A program made the position numbers and the translations under genes. From Pseudomonas sp. AFG_SD02_1510_Pfu_092 (lineage in GTDB: Bacteria > Pseudomonadota > Gammaproteobacteria > Pseudomonadales > Pseudomonadaceae), in the NCBI RefSeq assembly GCF_003331055.1, contig NZ_PUQD01000009.1:1-64000 (forward strand): a DNA stretch of 64,000 nt, in the 5' to 3' direction. Shown here in pieces: positions 34,714-44,355 of the stretch. The notes beneath the pieces were generated by a model that saw only the letters and a list, made by a program, of their open reading frames with translations, did no database searches and was not told where the DNA came from. Each line of letters opens with the position of its first letter. Positions within the stretch are counted from its first letter, which is position 1.

Positions 34714-36060
34714 ATGAGTGTCATCTTTCCGGATCTGCTGACTGAAGTGCGCGCGTTCCGCGCCAGGTACCCAGAAATACGCTATGTCGACCTGATCGCG
34801 CTGGATATTCCGGGGCACTTCTACGGCAAACGCTACCCCATGGACATGCTGGAAAAGGTTGCCGCCGGCGCGCCGCTGAAGCTGCCGCAGAACTGCGTGT
34901 TGCTGGGCACCCAGGGTGGCCTTTACCCGATCGGTGACTACTGCTTCGCCGACGGCGACCCGGATGCCGCGCGGCGCCTGGTGCCAGGCACCTTGAAACC
35001 GGTGCGCTGGGAGCAGGAACCGCTCGCGCAGATGCTGATCACCTCCGATGGCACCGCCAAGCCTATCGAGTTCGAGCCCCGTGAAGTGCTGGCCCGGGTA
35101 CTCCAGCGCCTGGCCAGCCGCGGCATCCGCCCGGTGGTGGCGTTCGAGCTGGAGTTCTACCTGTTCGACCGCAAGCTGAACAACGGCCTGCCCCAGTACC
35201 CCCGCGACAGCGCCACCGAAGACCCGGACGACCAGCCGAACATGCACATCGAGCGGCTGTCGCGCTTCGCTTCGGTACTGCACGACATGGTCGATGGCGC
35301 CAACGAGCAGGGCGTGCCGGCGAACGTCATCACCGCAGAACTGGGCCCCGGCCAGTTCGAGATCAACTTCTGCCACAGCGACGATGCCCTGAGCGCGGCG
35401 GACTGGTCGGCGCTGTTCTGCCGCAGCACCCGCGGTATCGCGATGAAACATGGCTACCGTGCCAGCTTCATGAGCAAGCCCTACCTGGACGCGCCGGGCA
35501 GCGGCATGCATGTGCATGTCAGCCTGTACGACGCCAGCGGCAACAACATCCTGGCCGATGCGCAGCAGCGCAAGCTGCGCCATGCCGTGGCGGGGTGCCT
35601 GGAGCTGCTGCCGCACTGCATGCCGATCTTCGCCCCCAACCACAATGCCTACCGCCGCTACGGCGCGATGGTCAATGCGGCGAGCAAGGCCAGCTGGGGC
35701 TTCGAAGACCGCGATGCGTGCATTCGCATCCCCGAGTCCGACCCGCAGAACCTGCGCATCGAACACCGCCTCGCCGGCGCCGATGCCAACCCGTACCTGG
35801 TCCTGGCGGCGATCCTGACCGGCATGGAGCATGGCCTGGAGCGCGGCCTGGAACCGATCGCCCCGCTGAACGACAACCGCCCGAGCGGCATCGATTTCCC
35901 CAAGGATGCCCTTGGCGCGCTGGCGGCCATGCGTCACCACCCGGTGATCAACCAGGGCCTGGGCAGTGAGTTCGTGATGGTTTATTGCGAAAACAAATAC
36001 CAGGAGCAGCTGGACTTCATGCACCACATCGATGCCCGCGAGTACCGTTGGTTCCTGTAG
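34714..36060 (+). CDS. puuA: Gamma-glutamylpolyamine synthetase (PuuA/SpuI type)
   Basis: 448 residues of the glutamine synthetase family. Start at 34714 follows GGAGG. Family features are VVAFELEFYLF near residue 147, GPGQFEINF near 212, GSGMHVHVSLYD near 264 with the metal-binding residues, and APNHNAYRR near 308. ATP-dependent ligation of glutamate to putrescine or other polyamines starts the glutamylated polyamine pathway. The adjacent puuD, spuC and puuR support this over true glutamine synthetase. Confidence 0.9.
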   Translation: MSVIFPDLLTEVRAFRARYPEIRYVDLIALDIPGHFYGKRYPMDMLEKVAAGAPLKLPQNCVLLGTQGGLYPIGDYCFADGDPDAARRLVPGTLKPVRWEQEPLAQMLITSDGTAKPIEFEPREVLARVLQRLASRGIRPVVAFELEFYLFDRKLNNGLPQYPRDSATEDPDDQPNMHIERLSRFASVLHDMVDGANEQGVPANVITAELGPGQFEINFCHSDDALSAADWSALFCRSTRGIAMKHGYRASFMSKPYLDAPGSGMHVHVSLYDASGNNILADAQQRKLRHAVAGCLELLPHCMPIFAPNHNAYRRYGAMVNAASKASWGFEDRDACIRIPESDPQNLRIEHRLAGADANPYLVLAAILTGMEHGLERGLEPIAPLNDNRPSGIDFPKDALGALAAMRHHPVINQGLGSEFVMVYCENKYQEQLDFMHHIDAREYRWFL

Positions 36061-36121
36061 CTGGCGCTGCTTTTTTACCGTTTCAACCACAACGCGCAAT
36101 ATGGATTTGCCGGAGGAAGCT

Positions 36122-36895
36122 ATGCCCCGTGTGCCCGTTATCGGCATTACCGCATGCACCCGCATGCACGAGCTGCATGCCGTACAGACTATCAGCGAGA
36201 AGTACGCGCGCGCGGCGGCCCAGGCGGCGTGCGGGTTGCCCATCGTGATCCCGAGCCTCGCCGACCTGGTCGATAGCGCCGATATTCTCGAGGTGGTGGA
36301 TGGGCTGATCTTCACCGGTTCGCCGTCGAACATCGAACCGTTTCACTACAACGGCGCGGCCAGTGCGGCGGGCACCCATCACGACCCGCTGCGTGATGCC
36401 ACCACGCTGCCGCTGATGCGTGCGGCGATCGCCGCGGGTGTGCCGGTGCTGGGCATTTGCCGTGGCCTCCAGGAAATGAACGTGGCACTGGGCGGTACCC
36501 TGCATCAGAAGGTCCACGAGACCGGCACATTCATGGACCACCGTGAAGGCCAGGGCGAGCCCATCGAAACGCAGTACGGCCCGCGTCATGCCCTGCATAT
36601 CGAGCCCGGCGGCATGCTCGAGCGCATCGGCCTGCCGGCGATCATCCAGGTCAATTCCATTCACGGCCAGGGCATCGCTGTGCTGGCCCCCGGGCTGAGG
36701 GTGGAAGCGCTGGCCCCCGATGGCCTGGTGGAAGCGATTTCGGTCGAGAACAGCAAGGGCTTTGCCCTGGCCGTGCAGTGGCACCCCGAGTACCAGGTGA
36801 TGGACAACCCGCATTACCTGAGCATTTTCCAGGCCTTCGGCAAGGCCTGCCGGCAACGCTCGGTACTGCGCCAACTGCTGTTGCAGTCCGCTTGA
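36122..36895 (+). CDS. puuD: Gamma-glutamyl-GABA hydrolase (PuuD type)
   Basis: 257 residues, start at 36122 behind GGAGGA. Class I glutamine amidotransferase-like fold: GLIFTGSPSNIEP near residue 62, nucleophile Cys in VLGICRGLQEMNVALGG near residue 115, and the His-Glu pair in VQWHPEYQ near residue 221. It releases GABA or a related product and glutamate from the gamma-glutamyl intermediate. It is in line with puuA and spuC. Confidence 0.92.
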   Translation: MPRVPVIGITACTRMHELHAVQTISEKYARAAAQAACGLPIVIPSLADLVDSADILEVVDGLIFTGSPSNIEPFHYNGAASAAGTHHDPLRDATTLPLMRAAIAAGVPVLGICRGLQEMNVALGGTLHQKVHETGTFMDHREGQGEPIETQYGPRHALHIEPGGMLERIGLPAIIQVNSIHGQGIAVLAPGLRVEALAPDGLVEAISVENSKGFALAVQWHPEYQVMDNPHYLSIFQAFGKACRQRSVLRQLLLQSA

Positions 36896-36964
36896 ACGGC
36901 AAGCGCGTCCCGATACCACCAGTACTCGCGCGGCACGGCTGCGCCACTTTATGGAGTGAAGTCA

Positions 36965-38323
36965 ATGAGTGAACAGCATTCGCAGACATTGGCCTGGCAA
37001 GCGCTGAGCCGCGACCACCACCTGGCGCCGTTCAGCGATGTCCGCCAGCTGGCCGAGAAGGGCCCGCGCATCATCACCTCGGCCAAGGGCGTCTACCTCT
37101 GGGACAGCGAGGGCAACAAGATTCTCGATGGCATGGCCGGCCTGTGGTGCGTGGCGGTCGGCTATGGCCGCGATGAACTGGCCGAGGCCGCCAGCCAGCA
37201 GATGAAGCAGTTGCCGTACTACAACCTGTTCTTCCAGACCGCACACCCGCCTGCACTGGAGCTGGCCAAGGCGATCGCCGACGTGGCCCCGCCAGGCATG
37301 AACCATGTGTTCTTCACCGGCTCCGGTTCCGAAGGCAACGACACCGTGCTGCGCATGGTCCGCCACTACTGGGCGCTCAAGGGCCAGCGCAACAAGCAGG
37401 TGATCATTGGCCGCATCAACGGCTACCACGGTTCCACCGTGGCCGGGGCCGCCCTGGGTGGCATGAGCGGCATGCACCAGCAGGGCGGGGTGATCCCGGA
37501 TATTGTGCACATCCCGCAGCCGTACTGGTACGGCGAAGGTGGCGACATGACCGAGGCCGACTTCGGGGTGTGGGCGGCCGAGCAGCTGGAGAAGAAAATC
37601 CTCGAAGTGGGCGTGGAAAACGTCGCCGCCTTCATCGCCGAGCCGATCCAGGGCGCCGGTGGCGTGATCATCCCGCCGCAAAGCTACTGGCCGAAGGTGA
37701 AGGAGATTCTCGCCCGTTACGACATCCTGTTCGTCGCCGACGAAGTGATCTGTGGTTTCGGCCGTACCGGCGAGTGGTTCGGTAGCGACTACTACGACCT
37801 CAAGCCCGACCTGATGACCATCGCCAAGGGCCTCACCTCTGGCTACATCCCCATGGGCGGTGTGATCGTGCGTGACGAAGTGGCCCGGGTCATCAGCGAA
37901 GGCGGCGACTTCAACCACGGTTTCACCTATTCCGGCCACCCGGTGGCGGCTGCGGTGGGCCTGGAGAACCTGCGCATCCTGCGTGACGAGCGGATCATCG
38001 AGCAGGTGCGCGAGCACACTGCGGCGTACCTGCAACAACGCCTGCGCGAGCTGGCCGACCACCCGTTGGTGGGTGAAGTCCGCGGCCTGGGCATGCTCGG
38101 TGCGATCGAGCTGGTGCAGGACAAGGCCACCCGCGCCCGTTACCCGGGCAAAGGGGTGGGCATGATCTGCCGCCAGCACTGCTTCGACAACGGCCTGATC
38201 ATGCGTGCCGTGGGCGACACCATGATCATCGCGCCGCCGCTGGTGATCAGCGTCGAGGAAATCGACGAGCTGGTGGCAAAAGCCCGCAAGTGCCTGGACC
38301 TCACCTACGAGGCTGTACGCTGA
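36965..38323 (+). CDS. spuC: Polyamine:pyruvate aminotransferase (SpuC type)
   Basis: 452 residues, class III PLP aminotransferase. Start at 36965 has GGAG 9 bases upstream. [18 protein letters not shown] near residue 113 forms the phosphate-binding loop, [15 protein letters not shown] near 258 carries the PLP-contacting Asp, and the Schiff-base Lys is in [16 protein letters not shown] near 287. It transaminates putrescine or other diamines to pyruvate. A REP array follows. Confidence 0.93.
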   Translation: MSEQHSQTLAWQALSRDHHLAPFSDVRQLAEKGPRIITSAKGVYLWDSEGNKILDGMAGLWCVAVGYGRDELAEAASQQMKQLPYYNLFFQTAHPPALELAKAIADVAPPGMNHVFFTGSGSEGNDTVLRMVRHYWALKGQRNKQVIIGRINGYHGSTVAGAALGGMSGMHQQGGVIPDIVHIPQPYWYGEGGDMTEADFGVWAAEQLEKKILEVGVENVAAFIAEPIQGAGGVIIPPQSYWPKVKEILARYDILFVADEVICGFGRTGEWFGSDYYDLKPDLMTIAKGLTSGYIPMGGVIVRDEVARVISEGGDFNHGFTYSGHPVAAAVGLENLRILRDERIIEQVREHTAAYLQQRLRELADHPLVGEVRGLGMLGAIELVQDKATRARYPGKGVGMICRQHCFDNGLIMRAVGDTMIIAPPLVISVEEIDELVAKARKCLDLTYEAVR

Positions 38324-38338
38324 CGGGCTGCTGTGCAG

Positions 38339-38877
38339 CCCATCGCCGGCAACGCGGTGGATGGCACCGGCTGCGCCGGTGTTCGCGGCTAAAGCCGCTC
38401 CCACAGGTACAGTGCTAGCGCAGGCCTGCGCCGTCTCCTGTGGGAGCGGGTTCACCCGCGAAGCAGGCGGCGCGGTGGATGGCACCGGCTGCGCCGGTGT
38501 TCGCGGCCACGGCCGCTCCCACAGCTACAGTGCTAGCCCAGGCCTGCGCCGTCTCCTGTGGGAGCGGGCAAGCCCGCGAAGCAGGCGGCGTGGTGGATGG
38601 CACCGGCTGCGCCGGTGTTCGCGGCCACGGCCGCTCCCACAGGTACAGTGCTAGCCCAGGCCTGCGCCGTCCTCTGTGGGAGCGGGTTCACCCGCGAAGC
38701 AGGCGGCGCGGTGGATGGCACCGGCTGCGCCGGTGTTCGCGGCTAAAGCCGCTCCCACAGGTACAGTGCTAGCCCAGGCCTGCGCCGTCCTCTGTGGGAG
38801 CGGGTTCACCCGCGAAGCAGGCGGTGCGGTGGATGGCACCGGCTGTGCCGGTGTTCGCGGGCAAAGCCCCGGCAGGT
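38339..38877. repeat. Tandem array of REP-bearing 118-bp units
   Basis: TGGGAGCGGG recurs at 38441, 38559, 38677 and 38795, exactly 118 bp apart. Each unit has a CCTGTGGGAGCGGG REP, the small palindrome CACCGGCTGCGCCGGTG, an inverted REP (GCCGCTCCCACAG) and a unique linker TACAGTGCTAGCCCAGGCC. A left partial unit (38339-38436) lacks the first REP; the last unit decays near 38860. Units differ by only a few bases, implying recent duplication. Open frames crossing the array are not genes. Confidence 0.92.
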
Positions 38878-38970
38878 AAAGTGTCAGCTCCCTTGAAGCA
38901 TTTTGCTTTGCACGTTGAATCCTGTACTTTTCAGGGCATCCATTTCCTGTCCGAAAGTCGCGATTCAATT

Positions 38971-39525
38971 ATGAAAGTGCACGAAGAAATCGAAGGCCTG
39001 GCCGTCCTGATTCGCGACCTGCGCAAGTTCAAGGGCCTGACCCTTGGCGAGCTGGCCCAGCGCATCGGCCGTTCGGTGGGTTTTCTGTCCCAGGTCGAGC
39101 GCGGCGTATCGCGCCCGACCGTGGCTGACCTTACGGCCATCAGCGAAGAGCTCGGCGTGTCGACCGCCTATTTCTACAAACTGGAAAAGCCCCGCGAACT
39201 CGACTGGGTCACCCGCCCGCACGAGCGCCGTACGCTGCACCTGGCCGGCGGCATCACCGATGTGCTGGCATCCCCGACGATCACCGGCGCGTTCTCCATG
39301 CTCGACAGCCACCTGGAGCCCGGCGCCAGCAGTGGCGAGGAATACCTGGACGACAGCTCCGAGCAGGGCTGCTTCGTCCTCGAAGGCGAGCTGACCGTGT
39401 GGCTGGATGGCGGCGAACCGGTGACCCTGCGCGCCAGTGACAGCTTTCAGCTGCAACCGCACGCCAGCTTTCGTTACGCCAACCTCACCGACAAGCCCAC
39501 CCGCGTGCTCTGGGTGTTCAGCTGA
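38971..39525 (+). CDS. puuR: PuuR-like XRE-cupin regulator
   Basis: 184 residues; the start at 38971 is the first Met after the REP array. An XRE helix-turn-helix (about 15-70) includes LTLGELAQRIGRSVGFLSQVERG. A C-terminal cupin (about 110-184) includes LEPGASSGEEYLDDSSEQGCFVLEGEL. This is the PuuR arrangement, a repressor of putrescine genes. Position behind puuA-puuD-spuC supports this. Its operator is probably the palindromic block before puuA. Confidence 0.88.
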   Translation: MKVHEEIEGLAVLIRDLRKFKGLTLGELAQRIGRSVGFLSQVERGVSRPTVADLTAISEELGVSTAYFYKLEKPRELDWVTRPHERRTLHLAGGITDVLASPTITGAFSMLDSHLEPGASSGEEYLDDSSEQGCFVLEGELTVWLDGGEPVTLRASDSFQLQPHASFRYANLTDKPTRVLWVFS

Positions 39526-39578
39526 AGGGCCTGCCCGACCAGAAAGTCGCAGGGGCCTTGCTCCCTGCCTGCTCCTAA

Positions 39579-39614
39579 GGGTTACGCCGCAAGTGTTGCC
39601 TCTGGGCGTAACCC
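39579..39614. other. Stem-loop between puuR and porin
   Basis: GGGTTACGCC (39579-39588) and GGCGTAACCC (39605-39614) make a perfect 10-bp stem with a 16-base loop, 53 bases after the puuR stop. There is no T-run, so terminator function is uncertain. The rest of the 224-bp gap to the porin gene shows no recognisable signal. Confidence 0.5.
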
Positions 39615-39749
39615 GGTCTCAAGCCTGAATCAGCGCACCCCGCGCACGCCCCCAAAGCACCTGCCAGCCCCCTCCAAGGCAGTGTATCTGGCTGTTTGCC
39701 TGCTTCTGATAATCGCCTCCGACACCCCGTCCTCGTTCCGGAGCGCGCC

Positions 39750-40934
39750 ATGTACAACAATAAGAACCTGTCCCCCCGTCTGCTGGCAGCGGTTGCCGTC
39801 AGCCTGTCGAGCCTTTGCCTGAGCAGCCTCGCCCAAGCCGAGATCATGCTCTACGACAAAGACCAGACGACCTTTTCCACTGACGGCTACATCAACGCCT
39901 TCTACGTCAACAGCGATGTCGACCGCCAGGGCGAGCAGTTCGACCGCCGCCAGTCGCGGGTGAAGATGGGCTTTCTGCCCAACTACCTGGGTTTCAACAT
40001 GGGCAAGCAGGTCGATGACCTGAAGCTCGGCGCCCGCGCCTCGTTCTGGGTCACCATCAACGACAGCGAAACCAACGGCACCGACACCGCCATCGATGTG
40101 CGCCAGTTCTACGGCACCGTGGCCAACCCCGAGTGGGGCGAGGTACTGATCGGCAAGGACTTCGGGCTGTTCGCCCGTTCCAACATCCTGCTCGACGAAT
40201 TGCTCGCCGGTTACGGCCAGGTCAGCGACACCCTGGGGCTGGTGGACGGCGGCGGGGTATCGTTCGGCAACATCGGCAGCGGCTACCCGTACCCGTTCCC
40301 GACCTCGCAGATCACCTACCGTACGCCGGTGATGGACGGCTTGCGGGTGGCGGTGGGCATCATGGACCCGGTGGACACCAACGACAGCAGCCCGACCGGC
40401 AAGGCCTACCAGGAAAACCCGCGTACCGAGAGCGAGATCACCTACCAGTTCGACCTTGGCGGGGCGCAGATCTACAGCTGGCTCAACGGCAGCTACCAGA
40501 CCTCCGACAACACCGACCCGGCGGTGCAGTCGGTTACCTCCAAGGGCGTCGGTTATGGCGTGCAGGCGAAGATGGGCGGCCTGTCGCTGACCGGTTCGGG
40601 GTTCCAGGCCAAGGGTATCAACCCGTTCTTCACCAACAATGCTGGCGAGCCGACCCTGCGCAATGTCGACAGTGACGGCTATCTGCTGCAAGGCTCGTAC
40701 AAACTCGGCAAGAACCGCCTGGCGCTGTCCTACGGTAAGACCAAGGACGACGGCAACGGCGCGGTGGGCAGTGGTGCCGACTACGAGACCCGCGGTGTGG
40801 CGCTGTTCCATGACGTCAACGACAACCTCAAGCTGGTTGCCGAGTACAACCAGTTTTCCATCGACGGGCATGAAACCAGTGAGCAAAACGAAGACACCGA
40901 TACCTTTGCGGTCGGCGCAGTGCTGACCTGGTAA
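39750..40934 (+). CDS. Outer-membrane porin (general/OmpC-like fold)
   Basis: 394 residues, start at 39750 with CGGAG upstream. The signal peptide ends near SLAQAE at residue 31. The mature protein alternates polar and hydrophobic residues as in a 16-strand barrel, with SRVKMGFLPNYLG and QFYGTVANPEWGEVLIGKDFGLF (constriction-loop region) and ends in the typical aromatic VGAVLTW. It is a trimeric diffusion porin by family. Position next to the ped cluster suggests, without proof, uptake of its substrates. Confidence 0.88.
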   Translation: MYNNKNLSPRLLAAVAVSLSSLCLSSLAQAEIMLYDKDQTTFSTDGYINAFYVNSDVDRQGEQFDRRQSRVKMGFLPNYLGFNMGKQVDDLKLGARASFWVTINDSETNGTDTAIDVRQFYGTVANPEWGEVLIGKDFGLFARSNILLDELLAGYGQVSDTLGLVDGGGVSFGNIGSGYPYPFPTSQITYRTPVMDGLRVAVGIMDPVDTNDSSPTGKAYQENPRTESEITYQFDLGGAQIYSWLNGSYQTSDNTDPAVQSVTSKGVGYGVQAKMGGLSLTGSGFQAKGINPFFTNNAGEPTLRNVDSDGYLLQGSYKLGKNRLALSYGKTKDDGNGAVGSGADYETRGVALFHDVNDNLKLVAEYNQFSIDGHETSEQNEDTDTFAVGAVLTW

Positions 40935-40982
40935 TGACCTCGCCTCCAGCCCCGGTGTGCGCATCGCACCGTGGCTGGAGGC

Positions 40983-41073
40983 CCCTGTGGGAGCGGGTTT
41001 ACCCGCGAACACCGGCGAAGCCGGTGCCCAACACCATGTCGCATTCTTCGCGGGTAAACCCGCTCCCACAGGG
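40983..41073. repeat. REP pair (inverted) after porin gene
   Basis: CCTGTGGGAGCGGGTTTACCCGCGAA on the left and the matching TTCGCGGGTAAACCCGCTCCCACAGG arm on the right. The pair is 48 bp after the porin stop and about 70 bp before the promoter element of nosP. Confidence 0.9.
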
Positions 41074-41143
41074 ACCGCGGCTGGCCTGAGGTTGGTTCCT
41101 TGCATGAATGCGGGGCTTTTACACCCATCGAACCGCTCACCCG

Positions 41144-41164
41144 CTACCCAAGTAGCATTCGTCC
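41144..41164 (+). promoter_or_regulatory. Ped-type promoter element before nosP (right half)
   Basis: CTACCCAAGTAGCATTCGTC shares CCAA-GTAGCATTCG with the elements before pqqA2 and pedF. The upstream TACTACC half-site is not in its usual place. The element ends about 55 bp before the nosP start. Confidence 0.55.
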
Positions 41165-41218
41165 TTCGGTACAGCCTTCGTACACTCATCGCTCAGCCAA
41201 CCCGCGCCGGAGACCACC

Positions 41219-42382
41219 ATGCAGCAGGCTCACAACGACGGTGTGGTCAGCGCCATGTCCCAGGCCACCGACGCGCGGCTGGCCGCCCAGGAGCTGGCGG
41301 GGCAGCTGCTGCACCCGCACCTGGGCTTCGTGCTGTTCTTCTGCTCGGCCGAATACGACCTGCAGGCCCTGGGCGAGGCGCTGGAGCAAGGTTTTGGCGG
41401 CATCCGCCTGGTCGGCTGCACCAGTGCCGGCGAAATCACCCCGCTGGGCTATGGGCGCAACTGCGTAACGGCCGTCGGCTTCGATCATCGGCACTTTTCC
41501 ATCGCCACCGAGCTGATCGATGAAATGGAGCGCTTCAGCCTGATCGACGCCCAGCAGATGGTCGAGCGCCTGGTTGGCAGCTGCCGCAGCAACAACCTGG
41601 CGCCGATCAAGGGCCACAGCTTTGCCCTGACCCTGCTCGATGGCTTGTCCAGCCGCGAGGAAATGGTCCTGGCCGCCCTCAGCGCGGCGCTGGGCGATAT
41701 CCCGCACTTTGGCGGTTCGGCCGGCGACGACAACTACCTGACCCGCACCCATGTGTATTTCGGCGGCGCCTTCCACCATGGCGCGGCAGTGGTGGTGCTG
41801 GTCAACACCTGGCTCGACTTCGAAGTGTTCACCACCCACCACATCCTGCCGCGTCAGGAAAAGCTGGTGGTCACCGCGGTCGACAGCGCCCAGCGCCGGG
41901 TCTTCGAACTGAATGCCGAGCCCGCAGCCGAGGAGTACGCCCGGCATATCGGCGTGCCGGTGGCCGAACTCGATTACCGGGTATTCGCCGCCCATCCCTT
42001 GGCCGTGCGCATCCACGACCAGTATTACGTGCGGGCCATCCAGCAAGTGCACGCGGACCTGAGCCTGAGTTTCTACTGCGCGGTGGAGCACGGCATCGTG
42101 CTCACCGCCATGACCCCAGGCCCGTTGTTGCCGAACCTGCACCAGCTGTTCGACGGCCTGCAGCAACGCCTTGGCCCGCTGTTGCTGACCATCGGTTGCG
42201 ATTGCTTCCTGCGGCGGCTGGAACTGGAAGGCCGCCATGGCCTGGAACCGATCGGCGCGTTCCTGCGCGAGCAGCGGGTGATCGGCTTCAACACCTACGG
42301 AGAACAGTTCAATGGCATGCACATCAACCAGACCTTCACCGGCGTCGCCATTGCCCGCAACCGGCCTCCTGTCGGTCGCTGA
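41219..42382 (+). CDS. nosP: FIST-domain sensor protein (NosP-like)
   Basis: 387 residues. FIST-N covers about 35-225 (LVGCTSAGEITPLGYG near residue 65, FGGSAGDDNYL near 166), and FIST-C follows with AHPLAVRIHDQYYVRAI and NTYGEQFNGMHINQTF. In Pseudomonas such proteins (NosP) bind haem and nitric oxide and control a partner histidine kinase (NahK). The kinase gene overlaps its 3' end here, matching that pairing. No signal peptide; cytoplasmic. Haem binding is inferred from the family. Confidence 0.82.
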   Translation: MQQAHNDGVVSAMSQATDARLAAQELAGQLLHPHLGFVLFFCSAEYDLQALGEALEQGFGGIRLVGCTSAGEITPLGYGRNCVTAVGFDHRHFSIATELIDEMERFSLIDAQQMVERLVGSCRSNNLAPIKGHSFALTLLDGLSSREEMVLAALSAALGDIPHFGGSAGDDNYLTRTHVYFGGAFHHGAAVVVLVNTWLDFEVFTTHHILPRQEKLVVTAVDSAQRRVFELNAEPAAEEYARHIGVPVAELDYRVFAAHPLAVRIHDQYYVRAIQQVHADLSLSFYCAVEHGIVLTAMTPGPLLPNLHQLFDGLQQRLGPLLLTIGCDCFLRRLELEGRHGLEPIGAFLREQRVIGFNTYGEQFNGMHINQTFTGVAIARNRPPVGR

Positions 42383-44249
42383 ACTGCAGGCCGAGATCGC
42401 CCGGCTGCAGCAGCACAACCACAAGTTGCAGCGCATCAACGGTGCGCTGATCGAACGCATCGAGTCCGGCGTAACCCGGGGCAACGACCCTTACGCCGCC
42501 TTCCAGCATTCGGTGGTGCTGGCCGAACAGGTGCGCGAACGCACCGAAGCGCTGCACCAGGCGATGGCCGAGCTCAAGGCCGTCAACCACCTGCTCAGCG
42601 AAGCCCGGCAGCGCGCCGAAACTGCCCACCAGCACCAGATTCGCCTGATCACCGACCACGTGCCGGCGCTGATCGCCTACCTGAACGCCGACCTGGTCTA
42701 CGAGTTCACCAACAAGGTCTACGAAGAATGGTACTGCTGGCCACGCGGCGTGATGCTCGGCCAGAGCCTGCGCGAGGCGCATAGCGAGCAGCACTACCAG
42801 CGCCTGGAAGCCTATGTCGCGCGGGCGCTGGCGGGGGAAAGCGTGACCTTCGAGTTTGCCGAAACCAATATCAAGGGGCAGGAGCGCTACATGCTGCGCT
42901 CCTACGTGCCCAACCGCCTGGCCAATGGCGATGTGGTGGGCATCTTCGTGCTGATCCGCGACATCACCGAGCGGCGCAATACCGCCCAGGCGCTGCACCA
43001 GGCCTACCAGCACCTGGAACAACGGGTGCGCGAGCGCACGGCCGAGCTGACCAGCCTCAATGACCAGCTGCTGCGCGAGATCGAGGAACGCAGCCGGGCC
43101 GAATCGCGCTTGCGCGAGGCCAAGCGCGAGGCCGAACAAGCCAACCTGTCGAAAACCAAATTCCTCGCGGCAGTCAGCCATGACCTGCTGCAGCCGCTGA
43201 ACGCGGCGCGGCTGTTCACCAGCGCCCTGCTCGAATGCCGCGCGCCGCAGGACAGCGCACACCTGGTGCGCAACGTGAGCAATTCCCTCGAAGATGTGGA
43301 GAACCTGCTCGGTACGTTGGTGGATATATCCAAGCTCGACGCCGGGGTGATCAAGGCCGATGTCGCTCCGTTCGCCCTGCGCGAGCTGGTCGACAACCTC
43401 GCCGCCGAATACGCCCAGGTGGCGCGCAGCGAAGGGCTCGAACTGCATTTCGTAGGCTGTTCTGCGGTGGTGCGCAGCGACATCCAGCTGTTGGCGCGGA
43501 TTCTGCGCAACCTGCTCAGCAATGCCATCCGCTACACCCGCAGCGGGCGTGTGGTGTTGGGTTGCCGGCGCCTGCGCGGCGGCCTGCGCATCGAAGTGTG
43601 GGACAGCGGGATCGGCATTGCCGAAGAGCACCTGGAAGAGATGTTCCAGGAGTTCAAGCGCGGTGATGTGCAGCGCCCGGACCAGGACCGCGGGCTGGGC
43701 CTGGGCCTGGCCATCGTCGAGAAGATTGCCGGTATCCTCGGCCACCGGATCCGCGTGCGTTCCTGGCTTGGCAAGGGCTCGGTGTTTGCCGTCGAGGTGC
43801 CGCTGAGCGCCACCGCGCCCAGGCCCCAGCCGAGCCAGGCGGTGTGCGAGCCGATGCTCGAACGCCTGCGCGGGGCGCGGGTGTGGGTGCTGGACAACGA
43901 TGCCGCGATCTGCGCCGGCATGCGCACCTTGCTCGAAGGCTGGGGCTGCCAGGTGGTCACCGCATTATCGGAAGAGGACCTGGCGCGCCAGGTGGACAAC
44001 TACCACGCCGAAGCCGACCTGCTGATTGCCGACTATCACCTGGACAACGACTGCAACGGCGTCGACGCCGTGGCGCGGATCAATGCCCGGCGTACCCAGC
44101 CACTGCCGGCACTGATGATCACCGCCAACTACAGCAACGAACTCAAACAGCAGATTCGCGAGCTGGGCCATACCTTGATGCACAAGCCGGTGCGGCCGAT
44201 GAAGCTGAAGACGGCGATGAGCCATTTGCTGGCTGGCAGTGTGACATAG
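42312..44249 (+). CDS. pedS1: Hybrid histidine kinase PedS1 (NahK/ErcS'-like)
   Basis: 645 residues from the ATG at 42312, overlapping nosP by 71 bp; a TTG at 42351 is a plausible alternative start. There is no membrane segment. Domains: coiled coil (about 24-110), PAS (110-225), coiled coil, HisKA with His290 (FLAAVSHDLLQPL), HATPase with GLGLGLAIV, and a C-terminal receiver with Asp574 (LLIADYHL). The ped literature names the first kinase PedS1. It converges with pedR1 and probably phosphorylates it or acts through a phosphotransfer protein. Confidence 0.85.
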   Translation: MACTSTRPSPASPLPATGLLSVAELQAEIARLQQHNHKLQRINGALIERIESGVTRGNDPYAAFQHSVVLAEQVRERTEALHQAMAELKAVNHLLSEARQRAETAHQHQIRLITDHVPALIAYLNADLVYEFTNKVYEEWYCWPRGVMLGQSLREAHSEQHYQRLEAYVARALAGESVTFEFAETNIKGQERYMLRSYVPNRLANGDVVGIFVLIRDITERRNTAQALHQAYQHLEQRVRERTAELTSLNDQLLREIEERSRAESRLREAKREAEQANLSKTKFLAAVSHDLLQPLNAARLFTSALLECRAPQDSAHLVRNVSNSLEDVENLLGTLVDISKLDAGVIKADVAPFALRELVDNLAAEYAQVARSEGLELHFVGCSAVVRSDIQLLARILRNLLSNAIRYTRSGRVVLGCRRLRGGLRIEVWDSGIGIAEEHLEEMFQEFKRGDVQRPDQDRGLGLGLAIVEKIAGILGHRIRVRSWLGKGSVFAVEVPLSATAPRPQPSQAVCEPMLERLRGARVWVLDNDAAICAGMRTLLEGWGCQVVTALSEEDLARQVDNYHAEADLLIADYHLDNDCNGVDAVARINARRTQPLPALMITANYSNELKQQIRELGHTLMHKPVRPMKLKTAMSHLLAGSVT

Positions 44250-44254
44250 CCGTC

Positions 44255-44347
44255 GGCCACTTCGCGGGCTCGCCCGCTCCCACAGGTACCCTGCGGCTTC
44301 GAAGCCTGTACAGAACCTGTGGGAGCGGGCATGCCCGCGAAGTGGCC
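44255..44347. repeat. REP pair (inverted) between pedS1 and pedR1
   Basis: GGCCACTTCGCGGGC on the left and GCCCGCGAAGTGGCC on the right enclose REP arms in between. It fills the gap between two convergent genes and probably serves as a two-way transcription end. Confidence 0.88.
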
Positions 44348-44355
44348 GGCGCAGA

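Noticed and set aside
34546..36333. 595-codon leftward open frame over puuA
   Set aside because: It is an antisense shadow of a clear glutamine-synthetase-family gene; composition is low-complexity and no ribosome site or motif supports it.
38339..38877. Possible CRISPR array because of regular repeats
   Set aside because: The repeat period is 118 bp, the linker is the same in all units, and each unit carries REP inverted repeats; there are no unique spacers and no cas genes.
38361..38970. Short rightward open frames with repeated MGAGSPAKQA-like sequence
   Set aside because: They are translations of the REP units, not proteins; puuR starts only at 38971.
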